Assembly: GCA_033557465.1 (NCBI GenBank)
Contig: CM066037.1
Span: forward strand, 516,018,686-516,082,685
Direction of reading: 5' to 3'
DNA from: Ichthyophis bannanicus
Taxonomy: Eukaryota; Chordata; Amphibia; Gymnophiona; Ichthyophiidae
DNA: 64,000 nucleotides
Numbering within the stretch: the stretch's first letter is position 1; each line of letters opens with the position of its first letter. Below are positions 10,912 to 21,110 of the stretch, one piece after another. The notes below the pieces were generated by a model. It did no database searches, was not told the DNA's origin, and worked only from the letters and a program-made list of their open reading frames with translations. The translations under genes and the position numbers were made by a program.

Positions 10912-11105
10912 AGAGTAGTTACTCACCTGTAACAGGTGTTCTCCAGGAGCAGCAGGAATCAGTCCTCACATATGGGTGACGTCGGCGCCGACAGAGCCCT
11001 CGTGCGGAGCATTTCCCCAGCTTTCAAAGAAAGCCTTTGGGAATTGCAGCGCGCATGCGCGGTCCTCTTCCCGCCCAAGGGTGCCATCTTGCTCAGTCTG
11101 ATGAC
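10912..11105 (+). repeat. DIRS copy 1 inverted terminal repeat (3' end of element)
   Basis: The segment TTCTCCAGGAGCAGCAGGAA through GCTCAGTCTGATG is the near reverse complement of the right end (about 16527-16688). The first 27 or so bases, beginning AGAGTAGTTACTCACC, extend beyond the right repeat and are complemented only in the internal complementary region. That is the usual DIRS arrangement. Confidence 0.88.
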
Positions 11106-11177
11106 ATAGCTAAAAGACAGCAAAAAATTAGCAAAATAAATCATATGACTGCAACTCCAAGGGGAGGAGGGAGGGTT

Positions 11178-11275
11178 GTGAGGACTGATTCCTGCTGCTC
11201 CTGGAGAACACCTGTTACAGGTGAGTAACTACTCTTTCTCCAGGACCAAGCAGGAAGTCAGTCCTCACATATGGG
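11178..11275. repeat. DIRS copy 1 internal complementary region
   Basis: The first half (11178-11234) is the reverse complement of the left terminus, ending GGTGAGTAACTACTC. The second half (CTCCAGGACCAAGCAGGAAG to CACATATGGG) is the complement of the right terminus. In DIRS elements this region templates the precise joining of the two ends into a circle. Its presence shows that the ends at 10912 and 16688 are genuine. Confidence 0.88.
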
Positions 11276-11289
11276 ACTCCCCAGCTTAA

Positions 11290-12470
11290 GGCTACCGGAG
11301 ACCTCAAGCCAAAAAAATGAGCTCCCTCTAGCTCGTCAGTACGTAAGGAAGGAATCTTCTCTGAGAACGCCCACGACCGGTAGCCCAACACCAGGGCCGG
11401 AGGGTAGGAGTTGCCTAAACCCCAAAGAGATTATGGAGTACTGCCTGTCCGAAAGCACTGTCCCTGCGGGACTCCCTCTCAAGGCAGTAATGGGCCACAA
11501 AAGTCTGGCTTGAAGACCAAGTAGCGGCCCGGCAGATGTCTGCCAACGGAACAGAGCGGAGATGAGCCACTGACGCAGCCTTCGCCCTGACACGATGAGC
11601 CATGACTCGACCCTCCAACGAGAGAGGCCGGCTGCCCCATAAGCCCAGGCGATACAGTCAGCGACCCATATGGACAAAGTACGCTTGGAGACAGGTAACC
11701 CCAACTTATTGGGGTCAAAAGAAACGAAGAGCTGAACAGCCCTCCGATGCTCCCGCGTACGGTCAAGGTAGAAGGACAACGCCCTCCTACAGTCCAGGGT
11801 ATGCAGGACCATCTCAGCCCGGTTGGCATGCGGCATGGGAAAGAAGGTCGGAAGAACCACCTCCTGATTGAGGTGAAAAGGGGATACAACCTTAGGAAGA
11901 AACTTCGGGTGAGTCCGTAAGACTACCCTATTCCTGTAGAACCTAGTGTAAGGGGGATCAGACACTAGTGACTGCAGTTCACTTACTCATCTAGCAGAGG
12001 TAAGAGCTACCAGAAACAAGGTTTTACAGGAGAGAAAACGGAAAGGGCAGGTAGCCATAGGTTCAAATGGCGGACAAGTAAGCCGCTGTAAGACCACATT
12101 AAGATCCCACTCAGGGGCTGGTGGACGTAAAGGAGGCTTAAGCAGGAGGAGGCCTCTGAGAAAACAAGCCACCAAAGGGTGGTTGGAAAGAGGCCTCCCG
12201 TCCACCGGCGAGTGGTGCGCTGAGAGAGCACGGAGGTGAACCCTGACAGAGTTGGACTTAAGGCCTAGACTGGAGAGGTAAAGCAAATATTGCAATACTA
12301 CCGCTACCAAGCACGAGAAGGGATTCTCGCTGTGCTGAGCACACCAGGTGGAGAATCTACGCCACTTAAGAGCGTAGGATTTCCTGGTGGATTGCCACCT
12401 AGAGGCTAAGACCACGTCTTCTACCTCTCTAGGCAGGAGTAGGGGAGCCAGGACTACCCTTTCAGCAGCC
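11290..12470 (-). pseudogene. DIRS copy 1 tyrosine recombinase, broken
   Basis: The N-terminal part reads RKSYALKWRRFSTWC, a core-binding SAM-like domain, and continues to LVALTSAR, which carries the first catalytic arginine (codon 11990-11992). The next codon is TGA (11987-11989), where copy 2 has arginine. The frame then continues with VVLRTHPKFLPKVVSPFHL. A frameshift near 11620 puts the last motifs in another frame: AHRVRAKAAS (the H-x-x-R box) and TFVAHYCL with the nucleophilic tyrosine near 11487-11489. So all catalytic residues are present, but spread over two frames and interrupted by one stop. The enzyme would integrate the circular DNA without making target duplications. Confidence 0.85.
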
Positions 12471-13250
12471 AGGCCATCAGATGAAGGGACTGGAGGTTGG
12501 GGTGCAAGAGAGACCCCTGGTCCTGAGACAGGAGATCGTGTTGAATGCCCAGAGGCAGGGGAGTGTCCACCGCCAGTTGCAACAGGAGTGGGAACCACGG
12601 CTGCCTCGGCCACCTGGGGGCTATCAGAATCATTGAGGCCCTGTCCTTGAGGACCTTGAACAGTGTTCGAGACACTAGTGGCGTGTGAGGAAACGCATAC
12701 AGTAGGCCTTGGGACCACGGAATCAGAAAGGCATCCACTGCTACTCGGAGAGGATGCGGTTGTCTGGAACAGAATCTCGGGAGTTGCCGGTTCAGAGGGC
12801 TGGCGAAGAGATCCATGGTGGGGAGTCCCCACCTGAGAAAGATCTGCTGAACCACCAATGGATTCAATCTCCATTCGTGTGGTTGCAGTATCCTGCTCAG
12901 TCTGTACGCCAGGTAATTTTCTTGACCGGGGAGGTAGACAGCCCTGAGGAGGATTCCGTGATTGATGGCCCAAGAGCACAGACGTTGTGCCTCCTGACAG
13001 AGAAGGAAGGATCCGGTGCCTCCTTGTTTGTTCACGTAGAACATGGCAACTTGATTGTCCGTCTGGACCAGTACAGACTGGTGAGACGTGAGGTGGGAAA
13101 AGGCTCTCAGAGCTAGGCGTATCGCCCGTAGCTCCAGGAAGTTTATCTGCTGAGCAGCCTCCCAAGGAGTCCAGAGACCCTGAGTACATGCCCCTTGGCA
13201 ATGTGCTCCCCAACCGAGAAGAGAAGCATCTGTCGTCAGCACTTGAGAAT
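12454..13250 (-). pseudogene. DIRS copy 1 RNase H and linker domain
   Basis: The frame begins just after a run of nine G (13253-13261) with LTTDASLLGWGAH, then WEAAQQINFLELRAIRLAL and VLVQTDNQVAMFYVNKQGG, the conserved D, E and D of RNase H. It is followed by LPGQENYLAYRLSR and a linker toward the recombinase. The frame is offset from both the upstream RT and the downstream recombinase, which share a frame with each other. The homopolymer at 13253-13261 is the likely site of the first shift, with a second near 12460 restoring frame. RNase H removes the RNA template during cDNA synthesis. Confidence 0.85.
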
Positions 13251-14337
13251 GCGGGGGGGGGACTGAAAATACACCCGAGTACCAGATTTGGAAGATGAAG
13301 CCACCACTGTAGAGAGGAGACGAGCAGGGTGGAAACTCTCACCGAGTCTGCAAGGCTCTCCGTGGCCTGATGCCACTGAGTTCGAAGGCTCCAATGAGCA
13401 GGCCGCATGTGTAGGCGGGCATTGGGGGTTACATGAACCGTGGAAGCCATATGGCCGAGAAGTCTCAGGAATTGCCTGGCGGAGACCAGGGAATTGCTGT
13501 GAAACTGCCTGGCCACATCCATCAACCGGAGGGCCCTGTCCACTGGCAGAAAAGCCCTCGCCTGAAGAGTGTCCAGCCTTGCTCCTATGAATTCCAAGTT
13601 CTGGGACGGGAGCAAAGTGGACTTTGCGAAGTTTATGACAAACCTCAAGTGCTGAAGCAGAGCCACAGTGCGAAGGGTGGCTTGACTGGCCTCTTGGGAA
13701 GACTGTCCCCTTATGAGCCAGTCGTCCAGGTAAGGAAACACAAAAAGACCCTGAAGCCTCAGGAAGGCCGCCACCACCGCCAGGCACTTGGTGAACACCC
13801 TGGGAGCGGAGGTTAGGCCAAAGAGAAGTACTCTGTACTGGTAGTGGTTTCCTCCCACAACAAATCTGAGATATTGCCTGTGGTCTGGATGAATAAGGAT
13901 GTGTGTATAAGCATCCTTTAGATCTAAGGAGCATAGCCAAGCTCCCTGCTGGAGGTAGGGCAGCAGGATTCTAAGGGTAAGCATCTTGAACTTTTCCCTC
14001 TCCAGGAACTTGTTGAGGCTGCGCAAGTCTAGGATGGGTCTGAGGCCTCCTGTTCTTTTTGGTACCAGAAAGTACCTGGAATAAAAGCCGTGACCTCTCA
14101 GGTGGTGGGGTACCGGTTCCACAGCCTGTTCCTTTAGCAGACTTGCTAACTCCTGAAGGAGTAGGTCCCTGTGCAGAGGGAGTCTTGGAGGCTCCCCTGG
14201 AAAATAGGAGGGGGGTACCTGGTGAAAATGGAGAAGATAGCTCTTCTGGACTATATGGAGCACCCAGGTATCTGAGGTGATGGCGGGCCAGCCGGCCTCC
14301 TGTGCTGATGTGAGGCAGCTGAGGAGAAGAGGCTATG
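13250..14337 (-). pseudogene. DIRS copy 1 reverse transcriptase
   Basis: The frame from about 14337 runs through HGFYSRYFLVPKRTGGLRP, LDLRSLN, a WLCSLDLKDAYTHI block, FGLTSAPRVFTKCL and FVFPYLDDWL. These are RT motifs 1 to 5 of the DIRS/gypsy-related RTs, with the catalytic YLDD at about 13720-13731 and the first aspartates in SLDLKDAY. LLGHMASTVHV marks the thumb/connection. The domain itself is uninterrupted; the break comes only at the poly-G tract before RNase H. The real start is unclear because pol probably overlaps the gag end (14347). An in-frame TAG lies near 14338. Confidence 0.85.
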
Positions 14338-14346
14338 CTTGCTGAG

Positions 14347-16279
14347 TCAAAAAACCCCACCCTGCTGAGCAGGGGCCGGTGTAGGTGGCTTGGGGGCCTT
14401 CTGCCTACGGGGCCCATGACCCTGCCCCTTGGCCTGCTGACCCTGTTGGGGAGCTGCAGAGGCCTGATAATAAGGGTATTGTTTATAGGCAGATGACTTC
14501 CTCGGGTAAAAGGTCTTTTTTCCTGAGCCCTTCTTCTTCTGAGAAGGGGCAGAGGTTTTCCTGGACAGCCTAGTCCGGGTAAGAGTCTCGGTCTCGAGTT
14601 CTGCAGCCTTTTCAGCCATGGGCTTGCCAAAGAGGTTTTCACCTCGGCAGGGGACATCGACCAACTTGTCCTGCACCCATGGCTCGAGGTCGGATGACTG
14701 TAGCCAAGCCTGTCGGCGGGCACCGATGCCAGCCCCGGCTACTCGGGCCGAAGCCTCGAAGCCATCGTAGGCTGCTCGAGAGATAAACTTTGAGCACTCT
14801 CGAATACCAGTGGACAAGGCCTGGAACCTCTGCAAAGGTTCCTCGGAGAGACCAGCAGAGAACCCAGCAATCTCCTTTGCCAGGTCTCGGAGATACATGC
14901 CCATGTAGAGCTGGTACGTCTGGACACGGCAAGCAAGCATAGAGCCCTGGAAGCACTTCTTACCGAGGGCATCCAGGTTCCAGGCCTCCCAGCCGGGAGG
15001 CACCAAGAAGTGCATCTTCTGACTTTTCAGTCGATGCACGGCCGATTCCACAACCATGGAGTGGTGCGGTAATTGTGCCTTTTGGAACCCAGGGCTCTTG
15101 CGGACTCGATAGATGGAATCGACCCGCTTGCTTAACACCGGCGTCAAGGCCGGGGTTTCCCACATGCGGAAGAGCAGCCGCTCCAGCATCGGAGGAACCG
15201 GTACAGTAAAGGCCTCCTTCGGGGGAGAGTCATACTGGAGGGCCTTGAGCTCCTCGGCTCGAGGCTCCACCTCGGAATCCGCGGGGAAGGCCAAGGCCTT
15301 GGCCATATCCCGCACGAAGTCAGAGAACCGGGTATCCTCCGGTGGGGATCGTCTCCGAGGTTCGGACTCCGGCGAGTCCGATGGGACACACCGAGTCCGA
15401 TAAGTGTTGGGTGACTCTTCGTCCTCCGTCTCCCAGCCCGACTCCTCGGAGAAGGAATCGAGCGGCTCCGGTCGGGCGGGCACCGATGCTATCCGCCCAG
15501 ACGCCGAGGGTACCGGCGTCAACGACCTCGGTCCCGAACGGGAGGCCGAGGGAGACCGTGGCCGAGGATCGACTCGAGCCCGCATGGACTCGAGGATCGG
15601 CTCGGCCTCCGGGGTCGACTTGGACGTCGAGGTCCTGGTGGTCGGGGCAGATGCACCGGTGAGACCGGTGATCAATGCCCGCTGCTGTTCCATGAAGGCA
15701 GCGATGCTGCTCTCCAAGGTCGTCAACCTGAGTCCGAGCTCAGGAGACCCAGCAGCCCCTGACTCGGGCCCCGACGGCGTCGGGCCCGACGTCAGCTCCC
15801 CTGGAGGAGAGTCCACGAGGACTACAGCACTTACATGTCCAGGAGACTCCATCTCGGGAAGAGGATGTTTGGCAGGCCTCTCCGACTCCGAAGACCCGGG
15901 ACGGCTATCGGGGCTATGCAACCTGGCCCTCGAGGAACCAGGAGAGTCCACCGAAGCCGCCCTTGTGGGTTTCTTCTTCCTGTGATGTTCCCACGAAGGA
16001 GACCCCCGCTCAGAGGAACCCCGACGCTGCTCGGGGCCGGAGTCCCGAGACGTCGAGGCCTCTGACGAGGTCCAGGCCCGTCCGGACACGGAGTCAGAGA
16101 AGATCCTTATCCTTCTGGTGCTGCCGACTCCTCAACGCCTTCAAGGACATTTTGCCACAAGGACCACAGATCATCGGGTCATGATCGGCTCCGAGGCAGC
16201 GGAGGCAGCAGTCATGTGTGTCGGTAAGAGACATAAGTTTCTTACACCGATCACACTTTTTAAACCCGCTGGTAGCCAT
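14347..16279 (-). pseudogene. DIRS copy 1 gag, single frameshift
   Basis: Translation probably starts at ATG 16279 and gives a cysteine-rich N-terminus: KKCDRCKKLMS, then HDCCLRCLGADH and CGPCGK, which looks like a zinc ribbon. This frame ends at 16094 with KDKDLL. The remaining 580 codons continue in another frame from about 16089: a long low-complexity Ser/Pro/Arg region, then a more ordered part with HHSMVVESAVHRLKSQKMHF, ACRVQTYQLYMGMYL and a basic C-terminal tail rich in Lys, Gln and Pro ending at 14347. A one-base shift between the two would make a single protein of about 640 residues. DIRS gag is the nucleic-acid packaging protein. Copy 2 (62512-63900) has a related body. Confidence 0.82.
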
Positions 16280-16526
16280 TGGGGGAAAAAGGGCCCCTGC
16301 GAGGTCAAAAGACCGGGCTGCCAGTGAAAAAAGAAAAATGCCGCGAACGCTAGTCACAAAGGACAAAAACCGAAAAAGAGAGAGTGGACTCGATACCGGC
16401 GTATCGGGCCAAGGCGGGAAAAGGATCCGGCATCGAACCGAAGAAAAATAGAGAAAAAACAGGGAAATCAACTTTTTCCTCGGGGAAAAACGAACTACGT
16501 CCGTCGGGCTCCGCGGAAAAAAGAAG

Positions 16527-16688
16527 ACTGAGTAAGATGGCACCCCTTGGGCGGGAAGAGGAGCACGCATGCGCGCTGCAATTCCCAAAGGCTTTCTTTG
16601 AAAGCTGGGGAAATGCTCCGCATGAGGGCTCCGTCGGCGCCGACGTCACCCATATGTGAGGACTGACTTGCTGCTTGGTCCTGGAGAA
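16527..16688 (-). repeat. DIRS copy 1 inverted terminal repeat (5' end of element)
   Basis: This is the reverse complement of about 10940-11103, from GAGTAAGATGGCACCC to the terminal GGTCCTGGAGAA. It lies upstream of gag and probably holds the promoter, as in other DIRS elements. The GGCGCCGACGTCACCC motif near the end contains a CRE-like GACGTCA. Confidence 0.85.
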
Positions 16689-17789
16689 TGAAAGGTTTGG
16701 TTAATATTTTATTCTCTGATTTGACAGTCAGGGATAGAGCTATTTAAACAATGCTGTTGACAAAGGCCGTTATCTCTCACTTCAATACATTTAAGAGAGT
16801 TTTCTTTTCACTCCTGCTTCTTTAAAGCTGTATATATGTAGCAGCTATTTAACACCACTAACTAGTGGCCTGTGGGCATGGCTCACCCACCTATGTGATC
16901 AAGCATTCTGTTTCAGTAACCTTCTGATCAAGTTTAAAAGCGAAAGAACTAATTAATACTGGATGAAAGTGTATTTGGCATTCTCTGTTATTAGTACGCT
17001 TTACAGAATATGGCAAGTGGGGAAAATCTAACAATTTAGCACAATGCAGGGGCTCAAAGACTCAGTGTAACACAATGGTGCACTTCTTTTTCTTCCACTT
17101 GCAGACTTAGGTATGTTTGTGTGGGGGACTCAATGGGAAGACATATGGAAGTGTGTCTCAGTAGGCTGGCAACGGTTTTGTAAATGAGGGGGAGGGAAAG
17201 AAATGTGATGTGGTGCATATATCTTTATCTATGAGAAACGTGTGGGTTTAATAAAGGAGTTTACAGATAAAGCAATAAACAATATGAGTGATACAGATAA
17301 TAATAATGCAAAGAACAAGTAAAAACTGATTGCAGGCCTGGCAAGGAAACACAATTAGTAGATATTAGAGGGAGAAAACCAAGTGAAGACAGTTGCCCAC
17401 TGTTCTCAAGCCCAGCTGTCAAAAACCCTGCTCAGTTTTGAGTTCTGTCTTAAACTTTCAACAGATTTGTCTCTCCTCTTAAATAAAGAGGTATTGAATT
17501 TCATAACATGAGTGCCTAATAAAAGCAGTTCTAAGAGTAGTTTCAAAATGAGGAGACAGAGAAAGACCAAGTTGTGCTGGAATCAAAGGGCATGGTAAGG
17601 GCCATCGGGTACTCTGGCACCCCTGTGCATAAGGCTTTAAGGGTGGAATATGAAAATCTTGACCTTGATTCTCTGAGACACTAGACGCCAGTGTTCTGTG
17701 ATGAAAAACGGAAGAAACATGGTCAAATTTGTGTGTGTAGGTGTGTATCTGTGGTAATGTGTGGTGTGAGAAGGGTATCTATGAGGGTG
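16689..17789. other. unassigned stretch, no gene seen
   Basis: About 1.1 kb downstream of the DIRS terminus with no recognisable coding motif or repeat end. Confidence 0.5.
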
Positions 17790-18074
17790 GCTTACACATT
17801 TATGACATTGCTGCCTGGATGACTCACCGCCGCTTGAAATTGAAATTATCCAAGACTGAACTTCTTATCTTTCCCCCTAAAACCTCCCCTCCTCTTCCTA
17901 CTTTCTCAGTCTCTGTGGATAGCTCTGTACTCCTTCCTGTTTCCTCGGCCCGCAATCTAGGGGTTGTCTGACTCCTCCCTCTCTTTCTCCACACCATCTC
18001 ATAGCTAAGACCAGCCGTTTCTTTCTCTATAACATTAACAAAATCCGCCCTTTCCTTTCTGAACACACTACTAA
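17790..18074 (+). pseudogene. L2-type LINE RT C-terminal fragment
   Basis: The frame encodes WMTHRRLKLKLSKTELLIF, then VLLPVSSARNLGVV. These are the blocks that follow the RT active site in L2 LINEs (usual forms NRLKLNPSKTE and SVRNLGVIFD). A stop follows directly, and related sequence continues degenerately to the mariner insertion point at about 18075. The active site and upstream domains are missing. Confidence 0.65.
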
Positions 18075-18149
18075 ACGAAGTGCGATCAAAAAGTATCGAG
18101 ACATGTACAACACAAGTAGTATAACACTGACAGTTATTGCTCTCAGTCT

Positions 18150-19140
18150 CCTTCAAAGTAGTCCCCTTCCTATAAAACACTTCTTCCAGCGTTCCTGCCA
18201 CTGCTGGAAACAATTTTGAAATGCCTTTTTCATTATGCTGTGAAGCTGCTGTGTTGAATTTTGCTTAACGGTCTCCAAGTCATCAAATCTCCTTCCTTTC
18301 AGTGGTAATTTTTGTTTTGGAAACAAGAAAAAGTCACAGGGTGCGAGGTCAAGTGAGTACAGAGGCTGACAGACTTGCTCGATTTGGTGTTTGGCCAAGA
18401 ACTACTGAGCAACCATTCACCATTCCTGTGCAACTTTGGCTTCTTACGATGAACTGCATCTTTCAAACACGTCAGAACTTGGACATTGTTGATAGTTTGG
18501 CCTTTTGGAGCATACTCATGATGAACAATACCCTGGTAATCAAAGAAAACTATAAGCATGACCTTGACATTGCTCCTCACCTGATGGGCTTTCTTGGGTC
18601 TGGGAGAGTCTGTACTCTTCCATTGTGAAGATTGAGCCTTAGTTTTGGGGTCATAGCCATAAACCCATGATTCATCACCAGTAATCTTTTTGATGAAATC
18701 TGAGTCATTTTCAACACATTCCAACAACTCCCTGGTTGCAGTCAATCTTTTTGATCAGTAGACAAGTATTTTGGCACAAATTTTGTAGACACACATCTCA
18801 TCCTCAAATCGACAGTAAGAATAAACTGTACCAACCTGAAACTGATGCCCATGTCCTCGGCAAGCTCTCTGATAGTCAATCAACAATTTGCATATTGCAG
18901 CATGCATTGCTTCAACTTTGTCCTCATTCCTGCTCATGGTTGGACTTCTAGAACATTCTTTACTGTCAACACTTTGGTGGCCCTCTTGGAAACATTTGTA
19001 CCAATCAAACTCGAGCACGACTCATGCATTCATCACTATACACTTGTAACTTGTCATAAGTCTACTTGCACGAATCTCCAAAAGTTTAATGTAAATTCAA
19101 TGTTCAATTTTTTCACTCATCGCAAATCTGATGAACCAAA
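18150..19140 (-). pseudogene. mariner transposase, broken
   Basis: From the N-terminus: MSEKIEH near 19130, then a paired-like HTH part with FDWYKCFQEGHQSVD and SRSPTMSRNED (19018-18755). After frame changes comes ITGDESWVYGYDPKTKAQSSQW (about 18690-18625) with the first catalytic Asp. SLDLAPCDFFLFPKQK (about 18350) carries the third catalytic Asp of the D,D34D triad. The usual HHDNAPxH block with the second Asp is not visible between them: the frame passes from LHRNGEWLL directly toward the region before AKHQIEQV, suggesting a deletion of about a dozen codons. The enzyme would cut and paste at TA sites, but this copy is dead. Confidence 0.85.
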
Positions 19141-19204
19141 CATTACATGATTTAAAAACGTACAGCTGTACCGCAACCAGGCTACACTCTGCACATGCAG
19201 AGCA

Positions 19205-20280
19205 CATAACTAGGTCACTGCATAGAAACAGAAACATGATGGCAGAAAAAGACATGGCCTGTATAATCTGCCCTTCCATATCAACTACAATAGTCCCCTT
19301 TTTAACTTTAGAGATCATCTTTGTTTGTCCCATGCTTTTTTGAATTCAGATACTGTCCTTGTGTCCACCACCTCCACTGGTAGACTATTCCATGCATCTA
19401 CCACTCTTTCCATAAAGAAATATTTCTGCTTATTACTCCTGAGTCTATCCCCTTTCACTCTGATTCTATGTCCCCTCGTAGCAGAGCTTGCCTTCAATTG
19501 AAAGAGACCCTCCTGTGTATTTATGCCATGGAGGTATTTAAATGTCTCTATCATATTGCCCCTATCCTGCTTTTCCTCTAATATATACATATTAAGATCT
19601 TCAAGTCTGTCCTCATATGCTTCATAACAAAGACCACTAACCATTTTAGTAGCCACCCTCTGAACTGACTCCATCCTGCCAATATCCTTCTGAAGGTGCA
19701 GTCTCCAGAATTGCACACAATACTCCAAATGAGGTCGCACCAGAGACTTATACAGAGGCATTATCACCTCCTTTTTTCTGCTGGCCATTCCTCTCCCTAT
19801 GCACCCAAGCATCCTTCGGGCTTTTGCAGTCGCCTTTTCTACCTGTTTAGCTACTTTAAGATCATCAGACACAATTATGCCCAGGTCCCGCTCTTCTTCT
19901 GTGGATGGAAATACCTCACCCCCTACACTGTACAGCTCCTTTGGATTTTTGCAGTTCAAATGCATGACCATGCATTTTTTAGCATTAAATTTCAGCTGTC
20001 ATATTCTAGACCATTTTTCAAGTTTAGCTAGGTCCCTCCTCATGTTGTCGACACCTTCCTGTGTGTCTACTCTATTGCAGGTTTTGGTATCGTCTGCAAA
20101 CAAACAAACCTTACCTGACAGTCCTTCTGCAATATCACTAACAAAGATGTGAAACAGATTCAAACCAAGAACAGATCCCTGGGCACACCACTGGTAACCT
20201 TCTCCTGAGAGTGAGCTCCATTTGCCTGTACCCTTTGTCACCTCCCACTCAACCAATTTCAAAATCCAATCAGTAACTTT
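19205..20280 (-). mobile_element. CR1 LINE fragment inside mariner
   Basis: The 3' end on the minus strand is at about 19205 (CATAGAAACAGAAACATGAT). The frame at 19971-19315 holds EERDLGIIVSDDLKVAKQ, RPHLEYCVQFWRLHLQKDI, ERVVDAWNSLPVEVV and FKKAWDKQR. Upstream, another frame (20262-19999) includes VLGLNLFHIFVSDI and VCLFADDTKTCN, the latter carrying the RT active-site FADD. This is the last part of CR1 ORF2, 5'-truncated near 20280 and frameshifted. Mariner sequence on both sides shows that it inserted into the mariner. Confidence 0.85.
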
Positions 20281-20351
20281 AATAGCAACGTGGTGTGATG
20301 TATTGTTATATAGTTACACAACAAGTCTTGATACTTTTTGATCACACCTCG

Positions 20352-20849
20352 TATATGGATGTAAACCACTTTGTTGTTCTTGTGATGCAAAAGACATTTA
20401 AGCAAATTATGAATGCAATTTAATATAACACTGCTAAGGATATATCCCAACTGCCAGTTGAAGCATTACCACTTGTCTTCCCCTTTAATACTTCATCGTG
20501 AGTAGATGGGCATACTAGTTATTTCACAATCAATACTCCTCTCTTTCTCTGACAAGCCACAAAGCCATTATGCACTCATCCAGCCTCTGAAATCCCCTTC
20601 ATAGGCTGCCAGATAGACTTCATTATGTGAACAATGGTATTTCCACTAAAACCTCTAGTTATTAATGCATCTGCAATCTGCCACAGAAAGCCAGCTGCTA
20701 GTTTAATTCTATAATTAAAATATTAAAATGACTGGAATCAATTTGATTTTCATAGCAATGTGATGTTGAGAAGACTACTGAAACCAGTAAAATAATGGCA
20801 GGAGGAACATTTGGTGGGAAAGAGGACTGCCTGTGCTATTATACGTACA
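20352..20849. other. unassigned stretch, no gene seen
   Basis: The first 50 bases (GGATGTAAACCACTTTGTTG) resemble an L2 3' end and could continue the L2 fragment interrupted by the mariner. The rest shows nothing recognisable. Confidence 0.4.
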
Positions 20850-21110
20850 TAAGAATATAAGATATGCCATACTGGAACAAACCAAGGTCCATCAAGCCCA
20901 GTATTCTGTTTCCAACCATGGCCAATCCAGGTCACAAGTACCTAGCAGGTTCCCAAAACACACACAGGTTCCACAATGCTTGTATTGGGGCAAGCAGTGG
21001 ACTTCCTGGGTCCTCTAATAATGGTTTATGGACTTTTCCTCCAGGAACTTGTCCAAACCTTTTTTAAACCCAGCTACACTAACAGCTTTTACTACACCAC
21101 CTCTTCTGGA
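20850..21110 (-). mobile_element. CR1 3' end, second lineage
   Basis: On the minus strand this reads FKKGLDKFLEE-like coding remnants, then a 3' UTR ending in CAGTATGGCATATC and short ATG/TTCTTA repeats. The plus-strand match is at 42600-42840. It is a severely truncated CR1 of a lineage whose tail differs from the more common copies here. Confidence 0.75.

Larger units (their letters stand above)
10912..16688 (-). mobile_element. DIRS-family retrotransposon, full structure (copy 1)
   Basis: This 5.8-kb element is read on the minus strand, with gag at the right, then RT, RNase H and a tyrosine recombinase. It has inverted terminal repeats, and an internal complementary region at 11178-11275 that joins the complements of both outer ends. 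That is the DIRS hallmark and reflects replication through a circular intermediate and integration by a tyrosine recombinase. No target duplication is expected, and none is seen. The proteins are damaged: a gag frameshift, two offsetting shifts in pol, one nonsense codon in the recombinase and another shift before its last motifs. The related copy at 59072-64000 shows how domains join without some of these breaks. Confidence 0.92.
18076..20351 (-). mobile_element. mariner-type DNA transposon, split by a CR1
   Basis: The ends are inverted repeats: CGAAGTGCGATCAAAAAGTA at 18076 and, read from the right on the minus strand, CGAGGTGTGATCAAAAAGTA ending at 20351. TATA follows at the right and TAAA precedes at the left, consistent with a decayed TA target site. 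About 1.07 kb of CR1 (about 19205-20280) lies in its 5' UTR, leaving about 1.2 kb of transposon, the usual mariner length. The transposase frames lie between 19150 and 18150 on the minus strand. Confidence 0.88.

Noticed and set aside
12387..12650. Plus-strand open frames across the DIRS element (also 12709-13116, 15404-15985)
   Set aside because: They are antisense shadows of the GC-rich DIRS gag and pol and have no domains of their own.
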